A stretch of DNA of 59,181 bases, taken from assembly GCA_910577645.1 (NCBI GenBank), contig CAJTOL010000019.1, positions 1 to 59,181 of the forward strand, given 5' to 3'. Positions 8,788 to 17,418 of this stretch are shown here, piece after piece. The translations under genes and the position numbers were made by a program. The notes below the pieces were generated by a model, which did no database searches, was not told the origin of the DNA, and saw only the letters and a list, made by a program, of their open reading frames with translations. Position 1 is the first letter of the stretch, and every line of letters starts with the position of its first letter. The DNA comes from an uncultured Lachnospiraceae bacterium (GTDB lineage Bacteria; Bacillota; Clostridia; Lachnospirales; Lachnospiraceae).

Positions 8788-10581
8788 ATGGATATTGAAA
8801 AAAAATTAGAAGAAATAATTCAAAAATATAGTATGGAAATTGATATTAACAATCTTCTTAAAGAGGAAATTAAAATATATCTGGAATCCCAAATAGGGTA
8901 TGATGAAAAGATAGGAATTATGTGCGCGGGGCGCCACACGGAACATCTTTTAAAAGATTTTAATGATTTACTGCACCCATATTGCCTGTTAGACAGTGAT
9001 CCACAAAAGGTAGGAACAACAATAGAAGGAATTGTTATATCGGATATAAAAAAATGTAAGGATGTTGATAAGATTATTATAAGTACAACAGACTATAGGG
9101 AGGAAGTAAAGGAAAGATTAGAAAATCTGGGATTTCCCAGAGAAAAAATGATAGATATATATGATTATCTTAACCAAAACGGGCTTTTGTCGCCTTATAC
9201 GTATTATTCTATGCAAGATAATATTTATGTGCCATTTATATTTTTAAATAATAGATACAAATCTTCTGGTAAAGAGTCAGATTACTTATACATGCTTATA
9301 AAGAGTTATTTGAACATTCGGGATATAAAAACGTCGTTAGACTGTATGGAGGAATATATTGAAAAGGGTTTTGAAGAAAAAGAATGTATAAAAGAGCTTT
9401 ATAATGAAGTATGTAGTTTTATGACTGAAATAAAAGATACTTTAGCTAAAAGAAATAAAAGAGATATTATTTGGTTTTGGCAGGATGCTCTATGCTTTGA
9501 TTGGGTGGAGTTTATGCCTTTTTATCAAGAAGAAAGAAAAAAAGGGCTCTTTTTTACAAATACATATAATTCTTCTGTATGGACAAGATGTGTCTATGAG
9601 CTGATTTTTAATAAAAGATATGAAATAGATGATGATGCATGGAGAGATTCTGAAAATATAAGATGTGATTGGATAAAACAATTGGAACAGAGGGGATATC
9701 AATGTGTAAGAGTTTCTAATGAAAGTGATAATGAAGTAGAGTTAATGAGAGACTTCGATTTTAGAAAAAATAAGGTATCATCATTTAATCAGGCCACAAG
9801 TCAGTTATATTGGACCCTTATTAATTATATTGTAAACAGCAAAAGTCCAGTTTGTATTTTAGCACATTCTGTTATAGAAACCCACGCACCTATCTGCAGC
9901 CCTGATTTGGAAAAGTACAGTGCTAGTTGGTCAGCGTTTAACATGAGATTTAGGGCGGATATGAAAGAAAAAATGATGAAGAATGTACGAAGCACGTGCA
10001 AATATTTGGATGGTATAACAGAGTATACCAGTGAATTATTTGGAGATGTTGCTGTTAAAATATATATGAGTGACCATGGATCGGCTTTGACTTTAAAATC
10101 AAGAAGGTGGAATAAGGATGCCAACCATTTTAATTTCATTGTTGTAGGAGGAAAAATTGAGCCAAAGGAGTGTAAAGGACTTTTTAGCTTATATCAATTC
10201 GACAAAGTTATTGAATATATTTTAAATCCTAGTTATGGCAATTTAAATAATATATTCCAAAAAGAAATAGTATTGCAGTCAGTGGATGTATACAACAAAA
10301 ATACTATTGAAGCATTTATTAAACTTGGATTTGAAGAATATTGTATTTCTTTTAGAGGGATGCAAGGTGAAATGGACAGATATATATTATTAAAAACGGG
10401 AAAGGAAATATACAATGTCTTTCCTGACGACTATACAAATCATATTAATAGGGTTGAGTATCAGGACAGAATTAATGAATATAGAAAAAAAGTTGGTACA
10501 GTTTTTGTTGGTGATGATGAAGAAAAGTTCCAATATACCCATATTTTATATGATTTTCTAAAGGCTGGTAAGCAAAATTGA
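8788..10581 (+). CDS. Cytoplasmic alkaline-phosphatase-superfamily protein with N-terminal Rossmann-like domain
   Basis: This is a 597-residue protein. Residues 40-130 are the recurring Rossmann-like module (KIGIMCAGRHTEHLL, then LLDSDPQKVGTTIEG), though its glycine motif is altered. The second half has alkaline-phosphatase/sulfatase landmarks: a metal-type Asp in FWQDALCFDW (D233), a TNTYNSSVWTR segment as the likely nucleophile region, an ETHAP segment (H366) and SDHG (D429, H430). Relatives hydrolyse or transfer phosphate, sulfate or phosphonate esters, and most are secreted or membrane-anchored. No signal peptide or membrane helix is visible here, so it probably works in the cytoplasm. 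Beside phosphonate genes it may transfer or remove a phosphonyl group, but this is inference. Confidence 0.6.
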   Translation: MDIEKKLEEIIQKYSMEIDINNLLKEEIKIYLESQIGYDEKIGIMCAGRHTEHLLKDFNDLLHPYCLLDSDPQKVGTTIEGIVISDIKKCKDVDKIIISTTDYREEVKERLENLGFPREKMIDIYDYLNQNGLLSPYTYYSMQDNIYVPFIFLNNRYKSSGKESDYLYMLIKSYLNIRDIKTSLDCMEEYIEKGFEEKECIKELYNEVCSFMTEIKDTLAKRNKRDIIWFWQDALCFDWVEFMPFYQEERKKGLFFTNTYNSSVWTRCVYELIFNKRYEIDDDAWRDSENIRCDWIKQLEQRGYQCVRVSNESDNEVELMRDFDFRKNKVSSFNQATSQLYWTLINYIVNSKSPVCILAHSVIETHAPICSPDLEKYSASWSAFNMRFRADMKEKMMKNVRSTCKYLDGITEYTSELFGDVAVKIYMSDHGSALTLKSRRWNKDANHFNFIVVGGKIEPKECKGLFSLYQFDKVIEYILNPSYGNLNNIFQKEIVLQSVDVYNKNTIEAFIKLGFEEYCISFRGMQGEMDRYILLKTGKEIYNVFPDDYTNHINRVEYQDRINEYRKKVGTVFVGDDEEKFQYTHILYDFLKAGKQN

Positions 10582-10618
10582 CAGATAAAAAGCAGATCGA
10601 ATGACTTAGGGAGCAGCA

Positions 10619-11134
10619 ATGAACTTCAAAGGACACTTATACTGGATTACCGGACTTTCTGGTGCCGGTAAAACTACAATCAGTACGTTACTTTACAATT
10701 ACTTAAGAAAAAAGCAAAATAACATAGTTCTTATAGATGGAGACAAAATTCGTGAGGTCTACCAGAACACAGATTATACAGAGGCAGGAAGAGAAAAAAT
10801 TTCTTATATGAATATGCGGCTCTGTAAGATGCTTACGGATCAGGGGATAGATGTAATTATCGCAGTAATTGGAATGCGGGATGTCTACCGGGATTGGAAC
10901 AGAAAGAATATTGAGCATTATTACGAGATATATTTGGAGGTTCCCATGAAGGAGCTGATCCGCCGAGATAGCAAGCAGATTTATAGCAGGGCGCTTAAGA
11001 AGGAATTAACCAATGTCTATGGGATTGATATCCCCTATGAAGAACCTAAAACCCCGGATGTACATGTCATAAATGATTCGTCAGTATCACCGGAGGAAGT
11101 CTGTCAAATGATTATCCGACAGCTGAAATTATAG
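10619..11134 (+). CDS. Adenylylsulfate-kinase-like small-molecule kinase
   Basis: The 171-residue P-loop protein resembles CysC. Walker A is GLSGAGKT (residues 12-19) and the DGDKIR strand (D40, D42) corresponds to the APS kinase DGD motif. The FxSPF-type substrate loop of true APS kinases is replaced by AVIGMRDVYRDWNR, and no sulfate-assimilation genes lie nearby. It therefore probably phosphorylates a different small hydroxyl compound. The next gene is the PEP mutase, 15 bases downstream, so hydroxyethylphosphonate or a sugar alcohol are candidate substrates; this is inference. The ribosome binding site TAGGGAG lies five bases before the ATG. Confidence 0.65.
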   Translation: MNFKGHLYWITGLSGAGKTTISTLLYNYLRKKQNNIVLIDGDKIREVYQNTDYTEAGREKISYMNMRLCKMLTDQGIDVIIAVIGMRDVYRDWNRKNIEHYYEIYLEVPMKELIRRDSKQIYSRALKKELTNVYGIDIPYEEPKTPDVHVINDSSVSPEEVCQMIIRQLKL

Positions 11135-11149
11135 TAGGGAAGGAACCAA

Positions 11150-13168
11150 ATGAAAGCATTAATTTTAAACTCAGGTTCGGGAAGCCGTATGGGCGAGATT
11201 ACCAGAACCCATCCAAAATGCATGACAGCGATATATGGCCAGGACACGATCCTAAGCAGGCAGCTGAAAATGCTGGTGGATTTCGAAATTACGGATGTGG
11301 TCATCACCACAGGGGCATTTGCAGACAAATTGGAAGAGTACTGCAGAACTCTTGATCTTCCTTTAAAATTTACCTTTGTATATAATCCGGAATATCTGTC
11401 TACAAACTACATTTATTCTATATTCCTTGCCAGAGATTTACTTCGAGGGGATGATCTGCTTCTTCTTCATGGAGATTTGGTATTTGAGAAAACTGTTCTG
11501 GCAAAGGTGCTGGAAACGGACTGGGGGGGGTCTTACATGGTAGTAAGCAGCCAAATCCCTCTTCCTGAAAAAGATTTTAAAGCAGTTGTATCCGAAGGGA
11601 AAATCCACAAAATTGGAATTGAGTTTTTTGAACAGGCAGTTGCGGCGCAGCCCCTGTATAAGCTTCAGGCAGAGGACTGGAATATATGGCTGGATAAGAT
11701 ATGTGAGTTCTGTGATTTGGGAAATGTTAAATGTTATGCCGAAAATGCATTAAATCAGGTTTCGGATACCATGCATTTAAGACCCTATGATACAGGCACC
11801 TTTTTATGTAGCGAGATTGATACAGAGGAAGACTGGAAGATTGTACAGAAGAAAGTAAATGAAGTGGAAAATCGGACTGTATATATGAGCTTTTCCACAG
11901 ACGTGATTCATAGCGGACACATGACTATACTGAAAAAGGCATCGTATCTTGGAAAACTTACAGTAGGGGTTTTGTCAGATACTGCAGTTGCCAGTTACAA
12001 AAGATTTCCTTTGGTTCCTTTTGAAGAGAGAAGAGAGCTTCTAAAAAATATACAGAGTGTCTGCCAGGTTGTCGAACAGAGGGAATTAAGCTATAGAGAA
12101 AATTTGCTGAAATTGAAACCAGATTATGTGGTTCACGGGGATGACTGGAGACAGGGGGTTCAGAGACCGATTAGGGATGAAGTGATCGATATTTTGAATC
12201 AGTATGGCGGAACTCTAATTGAGTACCCTTATGGAAAAAGCAAAGTTTATGAAGAAATTGAGCGCAGGATGCGGGCAGAACTCTCCATCCCGGATTTTCG
12301 GAGAGGACGTCTGAAGAAAGCAATACAGATGAAGGGCTGCATAAGTGCCATAGAGGCCCACAGCGGCATTACGGGACTGATCGCGGAAAAGACGGCAGTG
12401 GAGGAAAATGGAAAGATTTTTCAGTTTGACGCCATGTGGGTGAGCAGTCTTTGCGACTCTACAGTTAAAGGCAAGCCAGATATTGAACTGGTAGATATGA
12501 CCTCACGCTTCCGAACTATTGACGATATTATGGAGGTTACCACGAAGCCCATTATTTTTGATGGTGATACAGGAGGCCTTACAGAACATTTTATATATAA
12601 TGTAAGAACTTTAGAGAGAATGGGCGTTTCCATGATTATAATTGAAGACAAAACCGGATTAAAGAAAAATTCCCTTTTTGGAACAGAAGTGGAGCAGACC
12701 CAGGACAGTATCAAGAATTTCTGTGCAAAACTGACAGCCGGGAAGAAAGCTAAGAAAACAAATGAATTTATGATTGTTGCCAGAATTGAGAGTTTGATTC
12801 TGGATAAAGGGATGGAAGATGCTCTGAAGAGAGCTCATGCTTATGTGGATGCAGGGGCAGATGGGATTATGATTCACAGCAGAAAGAAAGAGCCAGATGA
12901 AATATTTAATTTTGTTAAGGCATTCCGCAAGATAGATACCATGACTCCTCTTGTGGTAGTTCCGACTACGTTTGACATAGTAACAGAAGATGAATTCAGG
13001 CAGGCAGGAGTTAATGTGGTGATCTATGCCAATCAGCTGACCAGGAGCGGTTTCCCTGCTATGAAAGCGGTAGCAGAGTCTATTTTAAAAAATCACAGAG
13101 CAAAAGAAGCCAATGAATTATGCATGCCGATTAAGGAGATTATCAGTTTGATTCCGGCTGACGATTAG
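11150..13168 (+). CDS. pepM: Three-domain phosphoenolpyruvate mutase (nucleotidyltransferase, cytidylyltransferase, PEP mutase)
   Basis: This 672-residue protein makes the carbon-phosphorus bond by converting phosphoenolpyruvate to phosphonopyruvate. Residues 1-235 are a LicC-like nucleotidyltransferase (LILNSGSGSRMGEITRTHPK, with metal-type Asp in LLLHGDLVF). Residues 242-375 are a TagD-like cytidylyltransferase with the nucleotide-binding HSGH. Residues 385-672 are the isocitrate-lyase-fold PEP mutase with the diagnostic EDKTGLKKNS motif near residue 498. The two extra domains probably activate the phosphonate product as a CMP ester. An eight-G run (11523-11530, within DWGGS) lies in the first domain, and slippage would cut the protein near residue 127. 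It is followed eight bases later by the reductase and decarboxylase genes, giving the complete start of a phosphonate pathway. Confidence 0.92.
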   Translation: MKALILNSGSGSRMGEITRTHPKCMTAIYGQDTILSRQLKMLVDFEITDVVITTGAFADKLEEYCRTLDLPLKFTFVYNPEYLSTNYIYSIFLARDLLRGDDLLLLHGDLVFEKTVLAKVLETDWGGSYMVVSSQIPLPEKDFKAVVSEGKIHKIGIEFFEQAVAAQPLYKLQAEDWNIWLDKICEFCDLGNVKCYAENALNQVSDTMHLRPYDTGTFLCSEIDTEEDWKIVQKKVNEVENRTVYMSFSTDVIHSGHMTILKKASYLGKLTVGVLSDTAVASYKRFPLVPFEERRELLKNIQSVCQVVEQRELSYRENLLKLKPDYVVHGDDWRQGVQRPIRDEVIDILNQYGGTLIEYPYGKSKVYEEIERRMRAELSIPDFRRGRLKKAIQMKGCISAIEAHSGITGLIAEKTAVEENGKIFQFDAMWVSSLCDSTVKGKPDIELVDMTSRFRTIDDIMEVTTKPIIFDGDTGGLTEHFIYNVRTLERMGVSMIIIEDKTGLKKNSLFGTEVEQTQDSIKNFCAKLTAGKKAKKTNEFMIVARIESLILDKGMEDALKRAHAYVDAGADGIMIHSRKKEPDEIFNFVKAFRKIDTMTPLVVVPTTFDIVTEDEFRQAGVNVVIYANQLTRSGFPAMKAVAESILKNHRAKEANELCMPIKEIISLIPADD

Positions 13169-13176
13169 GAGAGAAC

Positions 13177-14274
13177 ATGCCACAAATATTTTTGGATAGA
13201 TATAGGCTGGAACAGCAGATATTTCAGATATTGAGCCAACAGAAAACAGAGCGGCTGATGCTTATAACCGGAAATTATTTTGATACTCTTCCTATAAGCC
13301 ATGGAATACTTATGGCAGCAGATAAACTGAATATTGAAATAATACAATTTAAGGATTATTCCCCCAATCCCAGATATGAGGAAATCCTTTCGGGAGTTCA
13401 GGCTTTTATGGAACATGGATGTCAGGGAATTATAGCAGTGGGCGGGGGAAGTTGTATAGACACAGGAAAATGTATTAAAGTCTTTTCTGAAAAAAATAGA
13501 AAAGTTTCTGATTGCTTCCTTATGGCAGTACCGACAACTGCAGGAACCGGCAGTGAATCCACTCAGTTTGCGGTTTTATATAAGCAGGGAGAAAAATATT
13601 CGGTGGATGACCCGGGAATTTTGCCAGAATATGTTCTTTTGGATGGGAGAAATTTAAAATCCCTGTCTGATGCAAGGAAAAAGGCGACGGTAAGTGATGC
13701 CCTGTCTCATGGAATTGAGTCCTTCTGGTCCTTAAAAGCGTCTGACAATAGCAAGAAAATAGCTGGAGAAGCTATTCGCAGTATTTTAACGTATATGGAT
13801 GCTTACTGGGCTAATGACCCCATAGCCTGTGAAAAAATTCTTGAGGCTTCTAACCTGGCGGGACAGGCTATTAATATGACAAGGACAACAGCGGCTCATG
13901 CTATGTGCTATAAATTCACATCTCTGTTTGGGTTGCCTCATGGACACGCAGTCATGCTGTGCCTTCCAGAGGTCTGGCAGTATCTGCTGGAGCATTTGGA
14001 TGATTGTCGGGATAGGAGAGGAGTGCGGTATCTCTCAGATACATTAAAGGATTTGTCCCAATGCCTTGGCCGGGAGACACCCCAGGAAGCAGTTAGGTTT
14101 TTGAAAGATTTGAGAAAGCAGTTGGGACTTTTCTGTCCTCAGGGAATTACAGAAGGGCAATTGGAACTGATGACGGATTCGGTAAATATTCAGAGACTCG
14201 ATAACTTTCCAATAGGTCTTAAACGGGAGCAGTTAAGAAAACTGTATGAACAGATAGTCAGAGGTGAGAAATAG
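13177..14274 (+). CDS. Phosphonoacetaldehyde reductase (iron-type alcohol dehydrogenase)
   Basis: This 365-residue group III alcohol dehydrogenase has the nucleotide-binding GGGS near residue 89 and PTTAGTGSE near residue 118. Its metal ligands fit D174 and H178 (SDALSH), H241 (TAAHAMCYKF) and H255 (GLPHGHAV). Between a PEP mutase and a phosphonopyruvate decarboxylase this family reduces phosphonoacetaldehyde to 2-hydroxyethylphosphonate with NAD(P)H. No transaminase of the PhnW type is next to it, so the hydroxy rather than the amino product is expected. Its stop codon is immediately followed by the start of the decarboxylase gene. Confidence 0.85.
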   Translation: MPQIFLDRYRLEQQIFQILSQQKTERLMLITGNYFDTLPISHGILMAADKLNIEIIQFKDYSPNPRYEEILSGVQAFMEHGCQGIIAVGGGSCIDTGKCIKVFSEKNRKVSDCFLMAVPTTAGTGSESTQFAVLYKQGEKYSVDDPGILPEYVLLDGRNLKSLSDARKKATVSDALSHGIESFWSLKASDNSKKIAGEAIRSILTYMDAYWANDPIACEKILEASNLAGQAINMTRTTAAHAMCYKFTSLFGLPHGHAVMLCLPEVWQYLLEHLDDCRDRRGVRYLSDTLKDLSQCLGRETPQEAVRFLKDLRKQLGLFCPQGITEGQLELMTDSVNIQRLDNFPIGLKREQLRKLYEQIVRGEK

Positions 14275-15396
14275 ATGGATGTCAGGACTTTTTTGAAAGA
14301 ATTAGATGCAGATTTTTATACTGGAGTTCCTGATTCCCAATTAAAAGGGTTGTGCAGTTACTTTGCGGATACCTTTGGGATTTCCAGGCGGCATATCATT
14401 GGGGCTAATGAAGGAAATTGTACAGCTCTTGCGGCAGGGTATTATCTTGCCACAGGAAAGACTCCTCTTGTCTATATGCAAAACAGCGGAATTGGGAATA
14501 TAGTAAATCCAGTAGCTTCTTTATTAAACCCTAAGATATATGGGATTCCCTGTATCTTTGTGGTGGGTTGGAGAGGGGAACCAGGAATGCATGACGAACC
14601 TCAGCATATATTCCAGGGGGAAATATCGGAAAAACTCCTTTATGATATTGGAATCCTCACGATCATTATCGGTGTTGACACTTTAAAGGAATCTTTGGAA
14701 AGGGAAGTGTATAGAGCAAAGGAATGGCTGTCCCAGGGAAAAAGCGTTGCTTTTCTTGTGAGGAAAGGCGGGCTCAGTTATGAAAAGACTGTACAGTTTA
14801 GCAATTCTTATAAGATTGCCAGAGAGTCTGCTATTGAGGAGATTGTAAAATGTTCGGGAGAAGATATTATTGTATCCACAACAGGAAAGGCAAGCCGGGA
14901 GCTTTTTGAGATTAGGGAGAAAAATAACCAACCCCACAAATATGATTTCCTGACAGTAGGTTCCATGGGCCATAGCAGTTCTATCGCGCTGGGAATTGCT
15001 CTGAATAAGCCGGGAACAAAGGTATGGTGCATAGATGGGGATGGGGCTGTTCTTATGCACATGGGGGCTATGGCTGTAATCGGCAGCAATGCGCCAGCAA
15101 ACCTAATTCATGTGGTACTGAATAACGAGGCCCATGAAACCGTAGGAGGGATGCCTACGGTTGCAGGAAGGGCCAATCTTGTAAAAATAGCCGAAGGATG
15201 TGGTTATCCTTATGGAGTGGGTGTGGAAGAGATGCCGCAGTTGAGAGAAGAACTTCAAAAAGCCAGGAGACAGGATGGATTATCATTTATTGAAGTGAGG
15301 TGCGGAATTGGATCGAGAAAAGATCTGGGACGTCCCACCACCATACCCAGGGAGAATAAAAAAGCGTTTATGGAGTATTTAAGGACATTAGATTAG
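14275..15396 (+). CDS. Phosphonopyruvate decarboxylase
   Basis: The 373-residue thiamine-diphosphate enzyme decarboxylates phosphonopyruvate to phosphonoacetaldehyde, the step that pulls the unfavourable PEP mutase reaction forward. The cofactor-activating Glu lies in GANEGNCTALAAGYYLATG near residue 43. The thiamine-diphosphate and magnesium motif begins IDGDGAVLMHMGAMAVIG near residue 254 and continues to VVLNNEAHETVGG, typical of this family. The ATG directly abuts the previous stop codon, with AGAGGTGAG as ribosome binding site inside the preceding gene, so the two are coupled. Confidence 0.92.
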   Translation: MDVRTFLKELDADFYTGVPDSQLKGLCSYFADTFGISRRHIIGANEGNCTALAAGYYLATGKTPLVYMQNSGIGNIVNPVASLLNPKIYGIPCIFVVGWRGEPGMHDEPQHIFQGEISEKLLYDIGILTIIIGVDTLKESLEREVYRAKEWLSQGKSVAFLVRKGGLSYEKTVQFSNSYKIARESAIEEIVKCSGEDIIVSTTGKASRELFEIREKNNQPHKYDFLTVGSMGHSSSIALGIALNKPGTKVWCIDGDGAVLMHMGAMAVIGSNAPANLIHVVLNNEAHETVGGMPTVAGRANLVKIAEGCGYPYGVGVEEMPQLREELQKARRQDGLSFIEVRCGIGSRKDLGRPTTIPRENKKAFMEYLRTLD

Positions 15397-15418
15397 TTGA
15401 AAAGTATAGGATAATTGT

Positions 15419-16291
15419 ATGGAAAAAAGATATTTTATTTTCGGTGTCAACGGCATGGCAGGTCATGTCATTGCACAATACTTAAAAGAAAAAGGCTGCC
15501 ATGTAACTGGCTTTGCAAGGCGGGAAAGTCGTATATGTAAGACAATTATAGGGGATGCCCGGGACAGAACAGATATAGAGTGCGCGCTTAGAACAGCCGG
15601 AGAATATGATGCTGTAATCAATTGTATAGGCGTACTGAACAAATATGTAGATGAGTATTTATCGGATGGGATATATCTAAATTCTGTACTGCCCCATATT
15701 CTCGCAGAGAAGCTGAAAAATACCGAAACAAAGCTGATCCATATCAGTTCCGACTGCATTTATGAGGGAACCAGAGGGCAGTATACAGAAAAGGATTTTC
15801 CTGATGCCACATCCTACTATGGAAGGACAAAGGCTTTAGGAGAGGTCATTGATGATAAAAATCTTACTATCCGTACCTCTATAGTAGGGCCGGAGTTAAA
15901 GACCAACGGAATCGGATTATTCCACTGGTTTATGAACCAGGACGGACCTGTTGAGGGATATAAAAAGGTGATTTGGACCGGAGTCACTACGTTGCAGCTG
16001 GCTAAGGCCATTGAGGCAGATGCCTATAGTCGTCAAACAGGCCTGTATCATTTGGTTAATAATGAAACCATTTGTAAATATGATCTTCTAAAGCTCTTTA
16101 ACAAACATTGCCGAAAAAATCCTGTTGAGATTAGGAAAAACAATATAGTAGTTAGCGATAAGTCTGTTCTCAACACACAGGAAATAATTACTTTCCCTGT
16201 CCCAAGTTATGAAGAGATGGTATGGGAAATGGCAGACTGGGTAAGAAAGCATCCTGAATTATACGGACAATATAAGGAGTCTATAAAATGA
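15419..16291 (+). CDS. RmlD-type UDP-N-acetyl-L-sugar 4-ketoreductase (WbvR-like)
   Basis: This 290-residue short-chain dehydrogenase has the NAD(P)-binding GVNGMAGHV at residues 9-17, ISSDCIYEG near residue 110 and a YxxxK pair in SYYGRTKALGE. It belongs with RmlD-like reductases. The next two genes are a UDP-GlcNAc-type 2-epimerase and a CapE-like 4,6-dehydratase. In the UDP-L-FucNAc pathway this position is held by CapF, which is longer and has a cupin tail, absent here. In the UDP-L-QuiNAc pathway it is held by an RmlD-like reductase (WbvR). The length and lack of a cupin favour the latter. Its stop overlaps the next ATG. Confidence 0.75.
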   Translation: MEKRYFIFGVNGMAGHVIAQYLKEKGCHVTGFARRESRICKTIIGDARDRTDIECALRTAGEYDAVINCIGVLNKYVDEYLSDGIYLNSVLPHILAEKLKNTETKLIHISSDCIYEGTRGQYTEKDFPDATSYYGRTKALGEVIDDKNLTIRTSIVGPELKTNGIGLFHWFMNQDGPVEGYKKVIWTGVTTLQLAKAIEADAYSRQTGLYHLVNNETICKYDLLKLFNKHCRKNPVEIRKNNIVVSDKSVLNTQEIITFPVPSYEEMVWEMADWVRKHPELYGQYKESIK

Positions 16292-17418
16292 AGAAACTGA
16301 AAGTCATGACCATTGCAGGTACCAGGCCGGAGCTTATACGGCTGTCAGAGATCATAAAAAAGGCGGATATTTATTTTGAACATACCTTTGTGCATACAGG
16401 GCAGAATTATGATGCCCGGCTAAATGATATTTTTTATGAAGATCTGGGTATCCGCAGGCCAGATTATTATCTGGGAGTTGCAGGCGGTAGCCTGGGTGAA
16501 ACTATGGGCAATATCATTGCCAAGTCTTACAAATTGATGGAGGAGGTAAAGCCGGATGCCTTGCTGATTCTGGGAGACACGAACTCAGCCCTGACAGCTA
16601 TCTCAGCAAAACGCCTGAAGGTTCCCATTTTTCACATGGAGGCAGGAAACAGGTGCTTTGATGAGAATCTTCCGGAGGAGACTAACCGGCGGATTGTGGA
16701 TCACATATCCGACGTAAATCTCCCTTATACTGAACATGCCAGAAGATACCTGATAGCGGAGGGAATCAGAAAAGAGCACATCTATGTGACTGGTTCCCCT
16801 ATGAAAGAAGTGATTTTGGCACACCAGGAGGAAATTGACAAAAGCACTGTGTTAGAGCAGCTGGGGCTGCAGAGAAAGGGATATATTGTGCTCTCTGCCC
16901 ATAGAGAAGAGAATATTGACCATAAAGGACATTTTGAAAGTCTTATGAATGCAGTGAATATTATGGCGGATACGTACCAGATGCCTATTGTATATTCTCT
17001 GCATCCCAGGAGTGCAAAATTTGTGAAGGAGAGAAATTTCGGATTTCATCCCTTGGTAAAGGCTATGCCGCCTTTTAATTTTACAGATTACAGCGCTTTG
17101 ATGAGACATGCATTTTGTGTAGTGTCTGACAGCGGAACCATGCCAGAGGAGGCTGCAGTGAGCAGATTTCCGGCGGTGTGTATCAGGACTTCAACAGAAA
17201 GGCCGGAATCTCTGGATAAAGGGTGCTTTGTTATAGGCGGAATTACAGGAGAATCGTTATTGCAATCTGTGGAGATGGCAGTGAAAATGGGGGAACAGGG
17301 AGACTTTGGAGAGCCAGTTCCTGACTATGAGGGGGAACATGTGTCATCTGCTGTAATCAAGATTATACAGAGTTATACACGAATTATTGACGATAAGGTT
17401 TGGAGGAAACAGGGATGA
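16288..17418 (+). CDS. UDP-N-acetyl-L-sugar 2-epimerase (CapG/FnlC/WbvD-like)
   Basis: The 376-residue non-hydrolysing 2-epimerase starts KVMTIAGTRPELIRL. It carries MEAGNRCFDENLPEETNRR near residue 115, then SDVNLPYTEHARRYL, and SDSGTMPEEAA near residue 280. The extended EAGNRCFDENLPEE and PYTEHARRYL blocks are typical of the L-FucNAc/L-QuiNAc epimerases rather than of WecB. It should invert C-2 of the L-sugar nucleotide made by its two neighbours. It overlaps both neighbours by four bases (ATGA), so the three genes form one translational unit. Confidence 0.85.
   Translation: MKKLKVMTIAGTRPELIRLSEIIKKADIYFEHTFVHTGQNYDARLNDIFYEDLGIRRPDYYLGVAGGSLGETMGNIIAKSYKLMEEVKPDALLILGDTNSALTAISAKRLKVPIFHMEAGNRCFDENLPEETNRRIVDHISDVNLPYTEHARRYLIAEGIRKEHIYVTGSPMKEVILAHQEEIDKSTVLEQLGLQRKGYIVLSAHREENIDHKGHFESLMNAVNIMADTYQMPIVYSLHPRSAKFVKERNFGFHPLVKAMPPFNFTDYSALMRHAFCVVSDSGTMPEEAAVSRFPAVCIRTSTERPESLDKGCFVIGGITGESLLQSVEMAVKMGEQGDFGEPVPDYEGEHVSSAVIKIIQSYTRIIDDKVWRKQG

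Noticed and set aside
10619..11134. True APS kinase of sulfate assimilation
   Set aside because: The substrate loop differs and no sulfurylase or reductase gene is nearby, so only the family, not the function, is kept.
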